Shown: positions 1 to 8,731, counted from the stretch's first letter. The stretch: DNA of 64,000 bases from Flavobacteriaceae bacterium UBA4166 (GCA_002379985.1 DFVG01000030.1:64129-128128), one strand, 5' to 3'. Notes: a model not told the origin generated them from the sequence alone. Numbers and translations are program-made.

Positions 1-174
1 GTCACCCGAAAAGTTACCAATCACATTAACGAATATCGCTGCAAACATTGTGGACGAGAAATGACCGACAATGTTTCGGGCTATTTAGAGCGATTGGATG
101 CCAAATCCCGTTCCATCAACGCGGCTCTCTCTGAACTTTTCGAAAAAAAATCCAAACGCATCGCTGCTCAATAA
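1..174 (+). CDS. Small zinc-ribbon protein, 5' end cut off by the window
   Basis: The reading frame is open from the first base and ends with TAA at 172-174, leaving 57 visible residues. It holds a CKHCG zinc-knuckle followed by a basic, helical tail. The next gene is a paralogue: both share an EYRCxxCG core followed by a Thr and then Gly-Tyr. They lie 7 bases apart and are probably co-transcribed. The pattern resembles the short DUF1660-type proteins, but the function is unknown. The N-terminus lies outside the window. Confidence 0.6.
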   Translation, partial: VTRKVTNHINEYRCKHCGREMTDNVSGYLERLDAKSRSINAALSELFEKKSKRIAAQ

Positions 175-181
175 AACGATC

Positions 182-385
182 ATGAAACACCTACGCTGTA
201 AATTAAAAGGACATCAACTCAAGAAAATTGAGAAAGAATCGATCTTGATTCAAGAATACCGATGCACCTGTTGCGGTCAAAAATATACAACTGACGGCTA
301 CGGAACCTTAGTAAGACTCACAAAACATTGGGAACGCAACAACCTCCTTTTTGAAAATTATTTAGGAAAACGCATGGTATCGTAG
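182..385 (+). CDS. Small zinc-ribbon protein (67 aa)
   Basis: The start chosen is the ATG at 182, just after the upstream stop at 174; a longer in-frame extension to 98 would overlap the upstream gene. The protein has an N-terminal C-K-L-K-G-H element and a CTCCG knuckle about 26 residues later, so Cys/His/Cys/Cys could bind one zinc. It is a tandem paralogue of the truncated gene before it. It is soluble and basic and has no signal peptide. A role in nucleic acid or protein binding is only a guess from its size and knuckle. It converges on thiL with 5 bases between the stops. Confidence 0.65.
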   Translation: MKHLRCKLKGHQLKKIEKESILIQEYRCTCCGQKYTTDGYGTLVRLTKHWERNNLLFENYLGKRMVS

Positions 386-390
386 CGAGA

Positions 391-1449
391 TTAGTTCTCT
401 TCTTGGCTCATACCATCCCACCCTCTTGCAATAAGCGGAATTTTTGTATTCGCCCGTGTGATCAGGTGACTTCCTTCGGAAGCTGCCGTCATATGCCCGA
501 TCACCGTAAGGTTTGGATTTCCTTTTATCTTCGGAAAATCATCGGCATCAATGGTGAATAAAAGTTCGTAATCTTCTCCTCCACTCAGCGCAATGGTGGT
601 ACTATCTAATTCAAATTCTTCACAAGTTGCCATTACTTGAGGGTCTAGTGGAATTTTTTCTTCGTACAGATTACAACCCGTTTGTGAATGTTTACATAAA
701 TGCAAGATCTCTGAAGACAATCCGTCGCTAATATCGATCATGGCGGTAGGCTGCACTTTAAGAGAATCTAACAATTTGGGAACGTCTTTTCGCGCTTCCG
801 GCTTTAATTGACGTTCAATAAGGTAGCTGTAAGGTTCCAGATCGGGCTGGGCTTTTGGATTCACTTGAAACACTTGCTTTTCGCGTTCCAGCACCTGTAA
901 GCCTAAGTAAGCTGCTCCTAAATCGCCCGTAAGCACCAACAGATCATTTTCTTTGGCACCACTTCGGTAGGTGATCTTTTCAGCGGGCGCACATCCTAAG
1001 GCGGTAATACTAATGACGAGTCCCGAAGTAGAAGACGTAGTATCCCCGCCAACGACATCAACCTTATATCCATTGGCGGCGGCCAGGATGCCCGCATAAA
1101 GTTCTTCTAATGCTTCTACAGGAAACCTGTTAGAAGCCGCTATCGAAACTGTTAGTTGCTTTGCTTCAGCATTCATAGCATACACGTCAGATAAATTGAC
1201 CATCACCGCTTTGTACCCCAAATGTTTTAAAGGCATGTAACTTAGGTCAAAATGCACCCCTTCCACCAAGAGATCGGTTGTCACGACCCATTGTTGTTTA
1301 TCTTTCGGTTGCAACACCGCAGCATCATCACCAATTCCCTTTACCGTGGTATCGTGATGTATTTTGAAATGTTTTGTAAGGTGATCTATCAGCTTGAATT
1401 CTCCCAATTCGGAAACTGGCGTTCTTGCACTATCTTTCTCTTCGAACAT
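391..1449 (-). CDS. thiL: Thiamine-monophosphate kinase
   Basis: ThiL phosphorylates thiamine monophosphate with ATP to give thiamine diphosphate, the last step of cofactor synthesis in the cytoplasm. The 352-residue length is normal. Family motifs are visible: GIGDDAAV at residues 38-45, the VGGDTTSS metal-binding loop at about 133-140, and a DISDGLSSE motif followed by a SGGEDYELLF motif in the C-terminal PurM-like domain. The gene stands alone and has its own TAnnTTTG promoter element at 1468-1475. No other thiamine gene is present in the window. Confidence 0.95.
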   Translation of the reverse strand: MFEEKDSARTPVSELGEFKLIDHLTKHFKIHHDTTVKGIGDDAAVLQPKDKQQWVVTTDLLVEGVHFDLSYMPLKHLGYKAVMVNLSDVYAMNAEAKQLTVSIAASNRFPVEALEELYAGILAAANGYKVDVVGGDTTSSTSGLVISITALGCAPAEKITYRSGAKENDLLVLTGDLGAAYLGLQVLEREKQVFQVNPKAQPDLEPYSYLIERQLKPEARKDVPKLLDSLKVQPTAMIDISDGLSSEILHLCKHSQTGCNLYEEKIPLDPQVMATCEEFELDSTTIALSGGEDYELLFTIDADDFPKIKGNPNLTVIGHMTAASEGSHLITRANTKIPLIARGWDGMSQEEN

Positions 1450-1467
1450 ACGGCTAAGTTTTCAGCA

Positions 1468-1475
1468 CAAAAATA
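1468..1475 (-). promoter_or_regulatory. Bacteroidota -7 promoter element of thiL
   Basis: Read on the minus strand this is TATTTTTG, a perfect TAnnTTTG, 18 bases before the thiL ATG. No good -33 TTG is at the expected spacing. Confidence 0.5.
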
Positions 1476-1567
1476 CACAGAATCTAAGAGAAACGCGATG
1501 CAATACAGAGATTTCAACCCATGAGAAAGTAGTCTCTTTTCTTTTACACAATAATTCTAAACACCTA

Positions 1568-1598
1568 TTGTCTACACGCCACAGATTGAATACTTTTA
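1568..1598 (+). promoter_or_regulatory. Probable promoter of the 1707-6395 operon
   Basis: A TTG at 1568-1570 is followed after 20 bases by TACTTTTA (1591-1598), seven of eight matches to TAnnTTTG. This is the usual flavobacterial spacing. It would leave a leader of about 100 bases before the first gene at 1707. The rest of the 257-base gap 1450-1706 shows nothing else I can name. Confidence 0.45.
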
Positions 1599-1706
1599 CC
1601 GTTAGGTTTTAGCATTTATTTCGACTGAAAACATCGAAGATCACAGTTAACACCTCTCAATGAAATTTTTTACCGAGAAACTCGTTCTCTACATTAAAAC
1701 CCATAC

Positions 1707-3134
1707 ATGAAACACTTTCTACTTTTATTGCTTTGTATCGCCACCACGCAACTTACGGCACAAACCCCTTGTGAAGGCGGAACTGCAGGCGGCTTCGACT
1801 GTAATGATTACGATTTAATTTTTCAGGCAAGTCCTGGCGAAATGGATGCTAGCTTTGCCAACGACTCTTGGGGATGGACCGATCCTGATACGGGAATTGA
1901 ATATGCACTGATAGGGCTGAATAATGGAACCGCTTTCTTTGATCTCTCCGACCCTGTGAATGCGATCTATCTCGGGAAGCTTCCAACACATACCGATTCA
2001 AGTACTTGGCGCGATATCAAGGTTTACAACAACTATGCTTTTATAGTGAGTGAAGCGTCCGGTCACGGCATGCAGATTTTCGATCTGACACGGTTACGAA
2101 ACGTATCAAATCCTCCGGAAACATTTACCGAAGATGCTCATTATGACGACTTCGGAAACGCCCATAACTTAGTAATCAATACCAACACAGGCTATGCGTA
2201 TGCGGTGGGAACCACAACGTTCGATGGAGGACCGCATTTTGTGAATATCCAAGATCCATTAAATCCGGTTGGAGAAGGAGGGTATACCCTAGACGGCTAC
2301 AGTCACGACGGACAAGTAGTGACCTACAACGGTCCGGACACAGATTATACCGGTCGTGAAATTTTTATTGGCAGCAATGGTGCCTTTGGAAGTGATGATA
2401 AAGTTGCAATTGTTGATGTAACAGATAAAGCTGCTCCCATAGATATTTCGGATGCTACGTATTCGAATATGGGATACACCCACCAAGGGTGGTTTACGGA
2501 AGATCATCGCTATTTTATTTTGGGAGACGAATTCGACGAAAGCGACATCGGCTTTAATTCAAGAACGATCATTATTGACATGACCGATCTTGATAATCCC
2601 GTACAACACTTTGAATATTTTGGCCCGAATCCATCAATCGACCACAATGGCTATGTGAAAGGGGATCTTTACTACCTAGCAAATTATTCTTCAGGCCTTC
2701 GAGTGATCGATATTAGTGATATTGGAAGCCAAACCATGAATGAAGTTGGCTTTTTCGACACCTACCCACCGGATAATGAAGCTAGTTTTGCCGGTGCCTG
2801 GAACGTCTATCCGTTTTTTGAAAGTGATCATATCGTCATTAGTGGAGATGCTGGGTTTACCTTGGTACGGCAATCGGGTACTTTTGGAAATGGAGTTCAA
2901 GACAACCCCTCGAACATTGTTATTTTCCCGAATCCTGCACAAGAGCAATTCACTATTAGCGGAAACAAACAACCCCTTCAAAGTATTGTCATATATAATG
3001 TATTAGGACAACAGGTTTTATCTGTTACTGGAAACAAGACCGCTAGCCAAACCATTTCCGTAGCCTCATTGCCGTCGGGGTTGTACCTTGTTTCATTGAA
3101 CGAAACAGACACCTACCGACTCATCAAGGAATAA
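1707..3134 (+). CDS. Choice-of-anchor B family protein with T9SS sorting domain
   Basis: This is a secreted 475-residue protein. An N-terminal signal peptide ends near TAQ (residue 19). The body is a run of LVIVD-like beta repeats with many aromatic and Asp residues, as in the choice-of-anchor B family. The last 80 residues form a type A T9SS domain, with an FPNPAQEQF start and a YRLIKE end, so export and anchoring to the cell surface is expected. It is the first gene of a four-gene operon (gaps of 3, 8 and 1 bases) with an MbnP-like and an MbnH-like protein. Its molecular role is unknown. Confidence 0.85.
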   Translation: MKHFLLLLLCIATTQLTAQTPCEGGTAGGFDCNDYDLIFQASPGEMDASFANDSWGWTDPDTGIEYALIGLNNGTAFFDLSDPVNAIYLGKLPTHTDSSTWRDIKVYNNYAFIVSEASGHGMQIFDLTRLRNVSNPPETFTEDAHYDDFGNAHNLVINTNTGYAYAVGTTTFDGGPHFVNIQDPLNPVGEGGYTLDGYSHDGQVVTYNGPDTDYTGREIFIGSNGAFGSDDKVAIVDVTDKAAPIDISDATYSNMGYTHQGWFTEDHRYFILGDEFDESDIGFNSRTIIIDMTDLDNPVQHFEYFGPNPSIDHNGYVKGDLYYLANYSSGLRVIDISDIGSQTMNEVGFFDTYPPDNEASFAGAWNVYPFFESDHIVISGDAGFTLVRQSGTFGNGVQDNPSNIVIFPNPAQEQFTISGNKQPLQSIVIYNVLGQQVLSVTGNKTASQTISVASLPSGLYLVSLNETDTYRLIKE

Positions 3135-3137
3135 ATA

Positions 3138-4532
3138 ATGATGCTCCTAAAAAAAACAGCAATATATCTTTTTACCGTAATGACAGTATCGGTCGTTAGT
3201 TTTTCTTGTAGTACTGAAGACCCTACTGCTCCTACCACTACCGACGACTCAGTGATCGACCCAGCAGATGACGACCCTGATCCCGACCCAGACCCTGAAC
3301 CTGCCGATTTTGTGGTTACATTCGGTGGAAGTTTAGAAGACAGTTTTTCAGATATCCTACGAGCTACGGATGGCAACTATGTATTGGTAGGCGCTACCAA
3401 AAGTATGGACGGCGACATTGTGGATAAGGAGACAACCGACTTCGATTATTGGGTGCTAAAAGTAACGCCCGAAGGGGAAAAGATTTGGAGCAAAACCTAT
3501 GGAGGCAGTGGAGACGATAAAGCGGCTTCCATTTCGCCTACGACAGACGGAGGTTACATTGTAAGCGGTTACACCTCAAGTAATGACGGCGACGTTACCG
3601 GAAATGGAGGGTTTCACGATTATTGGGTCGTTAAATTGGATGTAGAAGGAACCTTGCAATGGGAACAGAGCTTTGGCTTTTCCGGGAGCGATCAAGCCTT
3701 TCAAGTCATTCAAACAAGTGATGGAGGGTACTTCGCTACCGGCTATTTAGACGTTTCTGCCAGTGGCGGACAAGGAAATGACGATAGGAGCGGTACCCGT
3801 CATGGCGTAGGAGAATTTTGGGGAATTCGAATGGATGCCAGTGGCGCATTTCTGTGGCGTCGCTATTTTGGCGGAACAAACAACGACCGTAGTTATGATG
3901 TGGTGCAAACCTCAGATGGTGGTTTCTTGATGATGGGTGCTTCCGAAAGTGATGATTTTGATATTACCGATAGTAAAGGCAGCTACGACTACTGGGCGGT
4001 TCGCATCACCGAATCCGGAGATCTTCTTTGGACAAAATCTTTCGGCGGCAGTGGCATTGATGTAAGCTATGCCATTGTTCCTACTTCTGAAGGAAATTAT
4101 ATTGCCGTTGGGGATGCCCGAAGCAATGATGGAGATGTTGGAAATCCAAAAGGAAATGCAGATGTCTGGATCATCTCATTTGATGATTCAGGAACCTTAC
4201 TCTGGGAAAAGAGTTTGGGGGGTAGCCAATTCGAAACGGCTCGCAGTATCGCTCCTGCCGAGAGTGGCACTTTCGTCATTGGAGGTTCTACCCGTAGTAA
4301 TGATGGTGATGTTTCCTCAAAAAATGGAGAGAACGATGTTTGGATGATCACTATTGATGCCGCCGGAAATCTCCTTCGCCAAGCAAGTGCCGGGGGTTCT
4401 TCCCTGGATCTTGGCAACGGAATTCTCTATGATAACGGGATGATTTTAGTAGGAAGTACAGAAAGTTCCGACTTAGATATTTCAGAGAATAAAGGAGGAA
4501 TAGATGGTTTGCTTGTAAAAAGAATAAATTAA
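3138..4532 (+). CDS. Lipoprotein with seven propeller-like repeats
   Basis: The signal peptide ends in a lipobox with Cys24 (SFSC), followed by S-T-E-D and an Asp/Pro-rich linker. That resembles the acidic surface-export signal of Bacteroidota lipoproteins. The body has seven copies of a unit of about 55 residues, each with a (T/A)-x-(D/E)-(G/S)-G-(Y/F) turn and then a short G-x-(T/S)-x-S-x-D-x-D segment. Seven units suggest a closed seven-bladed beta-propeller. Calcium binding by the Asp-rich turns is possible but unproven. It starts 3 bases after the preceding stop. No catalytic motif was recognised. Confidence 0.8.
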   Translation: MMLLKKTAIYLFTVMTVSVVSFSCSTEDPTAPTTTDDSVIDPADDDPDPDPDPEPADFVVTFGGSLEDSFSDILRATDGNYVLVGATKSMDGDIVDKETTDFDYWVLKVTPEGEKIWSKTYGGSGDDKAASISPTTDGGYIVSGYTSSNDGDVTGNGGFHDYWVVKLDVEGTLQWEQSFGFSGSDQAFQVIQTSDGGYFATGYLDVSASGGQGNDDRSGTRHGVGEFWGIRMDASGAFLWRRYFGGTNNDRSYDVVQTSDGGFLMMGASESDDFDITDSKGSYDYWAVRITESGDLLWTKSFGGSGIDVSYAIVPTSEGNYIAVGDARSNDGDVGNPKGNADVWIISFDDSGTLLWEKSLGGSQFETARSIAPAESGTFVIGGSTRSNDGDVSSKNGENDVWMITIDAAGNLLRQASAGGSSLDLGNGILYDNGMILVGSTESSDLDISENKGGIDGLLVKRIN

Positions 4533-4540
4533 AATATGCT

Positions 4541-5323
4541 ATGAAAACAAATGTATTAATGCTTTTGCTTGTGTCCATCCTATTTATGGGATGTGGAAAT
4601 GATGATGAAAATACAGGTCCCGAAACGACATCGGTGAATGTCTCGTTTGGAATCACGTGGGACGAGGAAACAGTTACTGTTGCCGACATGGATGACATAA
4701 AATATACCAACGCCCACGGAGAGATGATGAGTATTGACCGTTTGCGTTTCCTGATCTCAAACTTACGATTACGCAATGCTGAAGGAGAAGAAATAGCCCT
4801 TAAAGACTATCACTTGTACTCCATTACAGACCTTGAGAGTGCCATTTTTCAAACCGGTGTTGATATTCCTTTTGGCACCTACGAAGTGCTCTTTACCTTC
4901 GGTTTTAGAGCCGAAGATAATATTGATGGCGCCTATCCCGATTTGAACTTAGCCACTTGGAACGTACCTGAAATGCTGGGTGGAGGCTATCACTACATGC
5001 AACTGGAAGGAGAGTACATCAATGATGCCGATGAGGTTACGGCATATCAGTTTCACACGATCCCGGCAGCCGATACTTCTTCAGGGTCTCCGGTAGTAAC
5101 CGACACCTCTTTTGAAGTGAATTTAGGTTCCTGGACCGTACAAGATAACGAGGCAGGAGGTTCATTACTAATTCTAGCTGATATTTCAGAATGGTTTGAA
5201 AATCCTATCGAATGGAACCTCAACGAACTCTACACCATGTTAATGCCCAATTACGAAGCGCAATTAATGATGGCTCAAAATGGACCCAGTGTATTTAGCA
5301 GAGGTGAAGTATTGATTCCGTAG
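4541..5323 (+). CDS. MbnP-like copper-binding family lipoprotein
   Basis: This 260-residue lipoprotein has its lipobox Cys at position 18, followed by G-N-D-D-E, a candidate surface-export signal. The MbnP/CorA pattern is visible: an N-terminal FGITW strand, a region around residues 66-90 (RLRFLISN and the following strand), Trp140, and a G-G-Y-H-Y-M-x-L-E-G segment at 147-157. In methanotrophs MbnP binds copper through a tryptophan oxidised to kynurenine by its di-haem partner MbnH. The next gene, 1 base away, encodes such a di-haem protein, which supports the assignment. Trp140, His151 and His172 are candidates for the site. Copper binding here is inferred. Confidence 0.75.
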   Translation: MKTNVLMLLLVSILFMGCGNDDENTGPETTSVNVSFGITWDEETVTVADMDDIKYTNAHGEMMSIDRLRFLISNLRLRNAEGEEIALKDYHLYSITDLESAIFQTGVDIPFGTYEVLFTFGFRAEDNIDGAYPDLNLATWNVPEMLGGGYHYMQLEGEYINDADEVTAYQFHTIPAADTSSGSPVVTDTSFEVNLGSWTVQDNEAGGSLLILADISEWFENPIEWNLNELYTMLMPNYEAQLMMAQNGPSVFSRGEVLIP

Positions 5324-5324
5324 T

Positions 5325-6395
5325 ATGCGTTATATTCGAGCACATATATGGCTTGTAATATGTATGGTTTTTCTGAATTGCCAGTCGGACGATCGTGCGG
5401 AATACCAGGCTACTCCGTTTCAACTGGAAATTCCAAGACAATTTCAAGAAAAGCTCCCAGCACCCTTGATCCCGGAGGACAATCCCTTGACCGAAGAAGG
5501 CGTTGCGTTGGGACGTCAATTATTTTTTGACCCCATCCTCTCTGCAGACGGCACGCTGGCCTGTGCGGGTTGCCACCAACCGCAGCAAAGTTTTGACGAC
5601 CCTCGACAATTTAGCATCGGGATTGATGGAGAGGCAGGCTTTCGCAATGCCATGCCCTTGATCAATCTCGCATGGAATTTTAATGAAACTTTCAATTGGG
5701 ACGGAAGTGCTGCTTCCATGGAAATACAGGCCTTTGAACCCGTTACGAACCCTATTGAAATGCATAACACATGGTCTCAAGCGGTAGCATCTCTTCAAGC
5801 CCATCCTGAATATCCAAGCCTGTTTGAGCAAGCCTTTGGCAGCTCTCAAATCGACTCCACCATGGTATCCAAAGCCTTGGCGCAATTTGAGCGAACGTTG
5901 ATTTCAGGAAATTCAAAATTTGATCGTTATTTGAATGGAGAAGCAACACTTTCAGAATCAGAAGCCAATGGACTCGCTGTATTTTTAGATGAAGAACGAG
6001 GAGACTGTTTCCATTGCCACGGAAATCCTAATAGTCCGCTTTGGACCGACAATATATTTCACAACAACGGACTAGACGAAACTTTTAACGACAGGGGTCG
6101 TGGAGACGTCACCGGAGATCCGCGTGATTTCGGACTGTTCAAGACGCCTACCCTTCGGAATTTGGCGTATACTGCCCCATATATGCATGATGGCCGTTTT
6201 GCCACCCTCGATGAGGTCATTGATCACTACAGCGAAGGTTTGGTCTATTCAGAAACCATCGATCCGCTGATGAAGAAAGTCGCAGAAGGAGGCGTACAAC
6301 TCACTGATAAGGACAAAGCCGATCTGAAAGCCTTTCTACTTTCGCTCTCAGACCCCGAATTCATTACAAATTCAGCACATCTTCCGCCTCAATAA
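5325..6395 (+). CDS. Di-haem cytochrome c peroxidase family protein (MbnH/MauG-like)
   Basis: This is a 356-residue di-haem enzyme. Haem sites are CAGCH at residues 80-84 and CFHCH at 228-232. The C-terminal PYMHDGRFATL motif at about 286-295 is typical of the CCP/MauG superfamily. The signal peptide ends in a lipobox with Cys19 followed by Q-S-D-D, so it is probably a lipoprotein. It starts 1 base after the MbnP-like gene. In methanotrophs this pairing means peroxide-dependent oxidation of a tryptophan in MbnP. A general peroxidase role cannot be excluded. It is the last gene of its operon, and no clear terminator follows. Confidence 0.85.
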   Translation: MRYIRAHIWLVICMVFLNCQSDDRAEYQATPFQLEIPRQFQEKLPAPLIPEDNPLTEEGVALGRQLFFDPILSADGTLACAGCHQPQQSFDDPRQFSIGIDGEAGFRNAMPLINLAWNFNETFNWDGSAASMEIQAFEPVTNPIEMHNTWSQAVASLQAHPEYPSLFEQAFGSSQIDSTMVSKALAQFERTLISGNSKFDRYLNGEATLSESEANGLAVFLDEERGDCFHCHGNPNSPLWTDNIFHNNGLDETFNDRGRGDVTGDPRDFGLFKTPTLRNLAYTAPYMHDGRFATLDEVIDHYSEGLVYSETIDPLMKKVAEGGVQLTDKDKADLKAFLLSLSDPEFITNSAHLPPQ

Positions 6396-6491
6396 GTAAC
6401 GACGCAAATAAAATTCGTTAATTATTGCTTAAAACTATGGCGCTATCAATCTAAAATGATGGAAGTCTATGGGAAACCGCACCATTTACCG

Positions 6492-6499
6492 TATATTTG
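6492..6499 (+). promoter_or_regulatory. -7 promoter element of the suf operon
   Basis: TATATTTG is a perfect TAnnTTTG, 27 bases before the sufA-type ATG. No convincing -33 TTG or regulator site was found. Confidence 0.55.
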
Positions 6500-6526
6500 C
6501 CATCGAATTTTAGAACAAATCCGATC

Positions 6527-6856
6527 ATGATAAAAGTGAGCGACAGCGCTAAAAGTAAGCTTTCTCAGTTAATGACTGAAGAAGGGTTTAACGCACAGCA
6601 AGATTTTGTACGCGTAGGCGTGAAAAGTGGCGGTTGTTCGGGGCTTTCATATGAATTGAAATTTGATTCCGAACAAGGAGAAACAGACAAGCTTTTTGAG
6701 GATAACGCCGTAAAGATCGTGGTTGACAAGAAGAGTTTTTTATACTTGGTTGGAACCACGCTGGAATACAGTGGCGGACTCAACGGGAAAGGATTTGTTT
6801 TTAACAATCCGAATGCAAACAGAACATGCGGATGCGGCGAAAGTTTTTCGCTTTAA
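6527..6856 (+). CDS. sufA: A-type iron-sulfur carrier protein (SufA/HesB/IscA family)
   Basis: This 109-residue carrier receives or holds Fe-S clusters and passes them to target enzymes in the cytoplasm. The three conserved cysteines are present: Cys37 in SGGCSG, and Cys101 and Cys103 in CGCGESF. The start at 6527 gives the usual length and lies after the promoter element; the in-frame ATG at 6497 overlaps that element. It opens the suf operon and is 18 bases before sufB. The gene name follows from context, because IscA and SufA are hard to tell apart by sequence. Confidence 0.9.
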   Translation: MIKVSDSAKSKLSQLMTEEGFNAQQDFVRVGVKSGGCSGLSYELKFDSEQGETDKLFEDNAVKIVVDKKSFLYLVGTTLEYSGGLNGKGFVFNNPNANRTCGCGESFSL

Positions 6857-6874
6857 TTAATTGCAGAAAAAGAT

Positions 6875-8323
6875 ATGGGTAAGTTTACCGAAGACGATTT
6901 AAAAAAAGAACTCGAAACAAAGGAGTACGAGTATGGGTTCTATACGGATATTGAGTCGGATACCTTCCCGGTAGGACTCAACGAAGACATTGTTCGTGCC
7001 ATTTCCAAGAAAAAAGAGGAGCCGGAATGGATGACCGAATGGCGCTTGGAAGCATTTAGACAATGGCAAGAGATGGAAGAGCCTGTTTGGGCGAATGTTC
7101 ACTATGAAAAACCGAACTTTCAAAATATTTCCTATTATTCTGCTCCTTCAAAAAAACCGAAATACGAAAGTCTGGATGAGGTAGATCCTGAACTATTGGA
7201 AACGTTCAATAAATTAGGCATCTCCCTGGACGAACAAAAGAAACTAGCGGGAGTCGCCGTGGATATCGTTATGGATTCGGTTTCCGTAGCAACCACATTC
7301 AAAAAGACCTTGGCAGAAAAAGGCATTATTTTTTGCTCCATTTCTGAAGCCATTAAAGAACATCCCGAACTCGTAAAAAAATATATTGGTACGGTTGTGC
7401 CGAGAACCGATAATTTCTATGCAGCGCTCAACAGTGCCGTATTTAGTGATGGTTCGTTTTGTTATATTCCGAAAGGCGTAAAGTGCCCAATGGAACTTTC
7501 TACCTATTTCCGCATCAATCAAGCGGGAACAGGACAGTTTGAACGCACCTTGGTGATTGCTGACGAAGGAAGTTACGTAAGTTATTTGGAAGGTTGTACC
7601 GCACCGATGCGCGATGAAAATCAATTGCACGCGGCTGTGGTAGAGTTGATCGCTTTAGACGATGCAGAAATTAAATATTCTACCGTTCAAAACTGGTTCC
7701 CCGGAAATAAAGAAGGAAAAGGCGGCGTATATAACTTTGTGACCAAACGCGGACTTTGCGAAACCAATTCGAAAATTTCATGGACGCAAGTTGAGACCGG
7801 AAGTGCCGTTACCTGGAAATACCCGAGTTGCATCTTGAAAGGGGATCATTCTATTGGAGAATTCTATTCCATCGCGGTTACGAACAACTATCAACAAGCC
7901 GATACCGGAACCAAGATGATTCACCTTGGTAAAAACACAAGAAGTACCATTATTTCGAAAGGTATTTCTGCAGGGAAATCGCAAAACAGTTACCGTGGAC
8001 TCGTAAAGATCAATTCACGCGCTGAGAATGCTCGAAACTTCTCGCAATGTGACTCCTTACTTATGGGGAACGAATGCGGCGCGCATACCTTTCCTTACAT
8101 TGAAGCGAGCAACAAGACCGCTCAAATTGAACACGAAGCAACCACGAGTAAGATCGGGGAAGACCAAATATTCTACTGTAATCAACGAGGTATTGATACT
8201 GAAAAAGCGATTGCACTTATCGTCAATGGTTTCAGTAAAGAAGTATTAAACAAGCTCCCGATGGAATTCGCAGTAGAAGCGCAAAAATTATTAGAAATCA
8301 GCCTAGAAGGCTCTGTAGGATAA
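6875..8323 (+). CDS. sufB: Fe-S cluster assembly scaffold SufB
   Basis: SufB is the scaffold subunit of the SufBCD complex on which clusters are built. The 482-residue length is standard. The C-terminal half forms the conserved beta-helix, including FERTLVIADEGS, YLEGCTAP, the NFSQCDSLLMG segment with its conserved Cys, and the GIDTEKA motif near the end. It is followed 10 bases later by a lipoprotein gene and then by sufC, an unusual interruption of the sufBC pair. Confidence 0.97.
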   Translation: MGKFTEDDLKKELETKEYEYGFYTDIESDTFPVGLNEDIVRAISKKKEEPEWMTEWRLEAFRQWQEMEEPVWANVHYEKPNFQNISYYSAPSKKPKYESLDEVDPELLETFNKLGISLDEQKKLAGVAVDIVMDSVSVATTFKKTLAEKGIIFCSISEAIKEHPELVKKYIGTVVPRTDNFYAALNSAVFSDGSFCYIPKGVKCPMELSTYFRINQAGTGQFERTLVIADEGSYVSYLEGCTAPMRDENQLHAAVVELIALDDAEIKYSTVQNWFPGNKEGKGGVYNFVTKRGLCETNSKISWTQVETGSAVTWKYPSCILKGDHSIGEFYSIAVTNNYQQADTGTKMIHLGKNTRSTIISKGISAGKSQNSYRGLVKINSRAENARNFSQCDSLLMGNECGAHTFPYIEASNKTAQIEHEATTSKIGEDQIFYCNQRGIDTEKAIALIVNGFSKEVLNKLPMEFAVEAQKLLEISLEGSVG

Positions 8324-8333
8324 GTACATCACT

Positions 8334-8729
8334 ATGAAAAAACTTTTGTTTGTATTATTTGTAATGACTTCGGTAGTAGCTTGTAAAAACCAAACCGAAG
8401 AGAACACCGAAACAGTTTCCGAAGAAACCTCAGAAACCTTTCGGGGAGAATTTATTTACGTTGACAATGGTGCCGTCTTGAATGGCAGCGACTACATATA
8501 CGGAGTAGAACTAAACGATCTTGCCAAAGATCTGGCAGCACGTGTTGATAAGGTAAAACAAGACAAGTACGATATGGTGCCGGTAATCGTAAACGGAGTC
8601 CTAAAAGACAACCCTGCCCGCCAAGAAACCGGTGAGGGATGGGAGAAAGTTGTGAGTATTACCGAAATTCTACACGTAAGTGAAAAACCTTCCGCAGCAG
8701 ACATAAAGATTAAAGACACAAAAAATTAG
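8334..8729 (+). CDS. NlpE-like OB-fold lipoprotein inside the suf operon
   Basis: This 131-residue protein has a signal peptide with lipobox Cys17 (VVAC) and a Glu/Thr-rich linker. From about residue 38 it has a compact domain opening G-E-F-I-Y and containing VPVIVNGVLKDNP and ending VVSITEILHV. The strand order and wording resemble the C-terminal OB domain of NlpE, an envelope-stress and copper-responsive lipoprotein, but the match was made by eye only. It sits 10 bases after sufB and 2 bases before sufC, so it is co-expressed with cytoplasmic Fe-S assembly. A reporter role at the envelope is speculative. Confidence 0.65.
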   Translation: MKKLLFVLFVMTSVVACKNQTEENTETVSEETSETFRGEFIYVDNGAVLNGSDYIYGVELNDLAKDLAARVDKVKQDKYDMVPVIVNGVLKDNPARQETGEGWEKVVSITEILHVSEKPSAADIKIKDTKN

Positions 8730-8731
8730 CT

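Noticed and set aside
98..181. Longer N-terminal extension of the second zinc-ribbon protein (from 98)
   Set aside because: It overlaps the end of the first gene on the same strand; the ATG at 182 gives a normal start with a well-placed zinc motif.
4097..4417. Open frame on the minus strand inside the propeller lipoprotein gene
   Set aside because: It is a shadow of the repeated Gly/Asp codons of the forward gene and has no promoter or recognisable motif.
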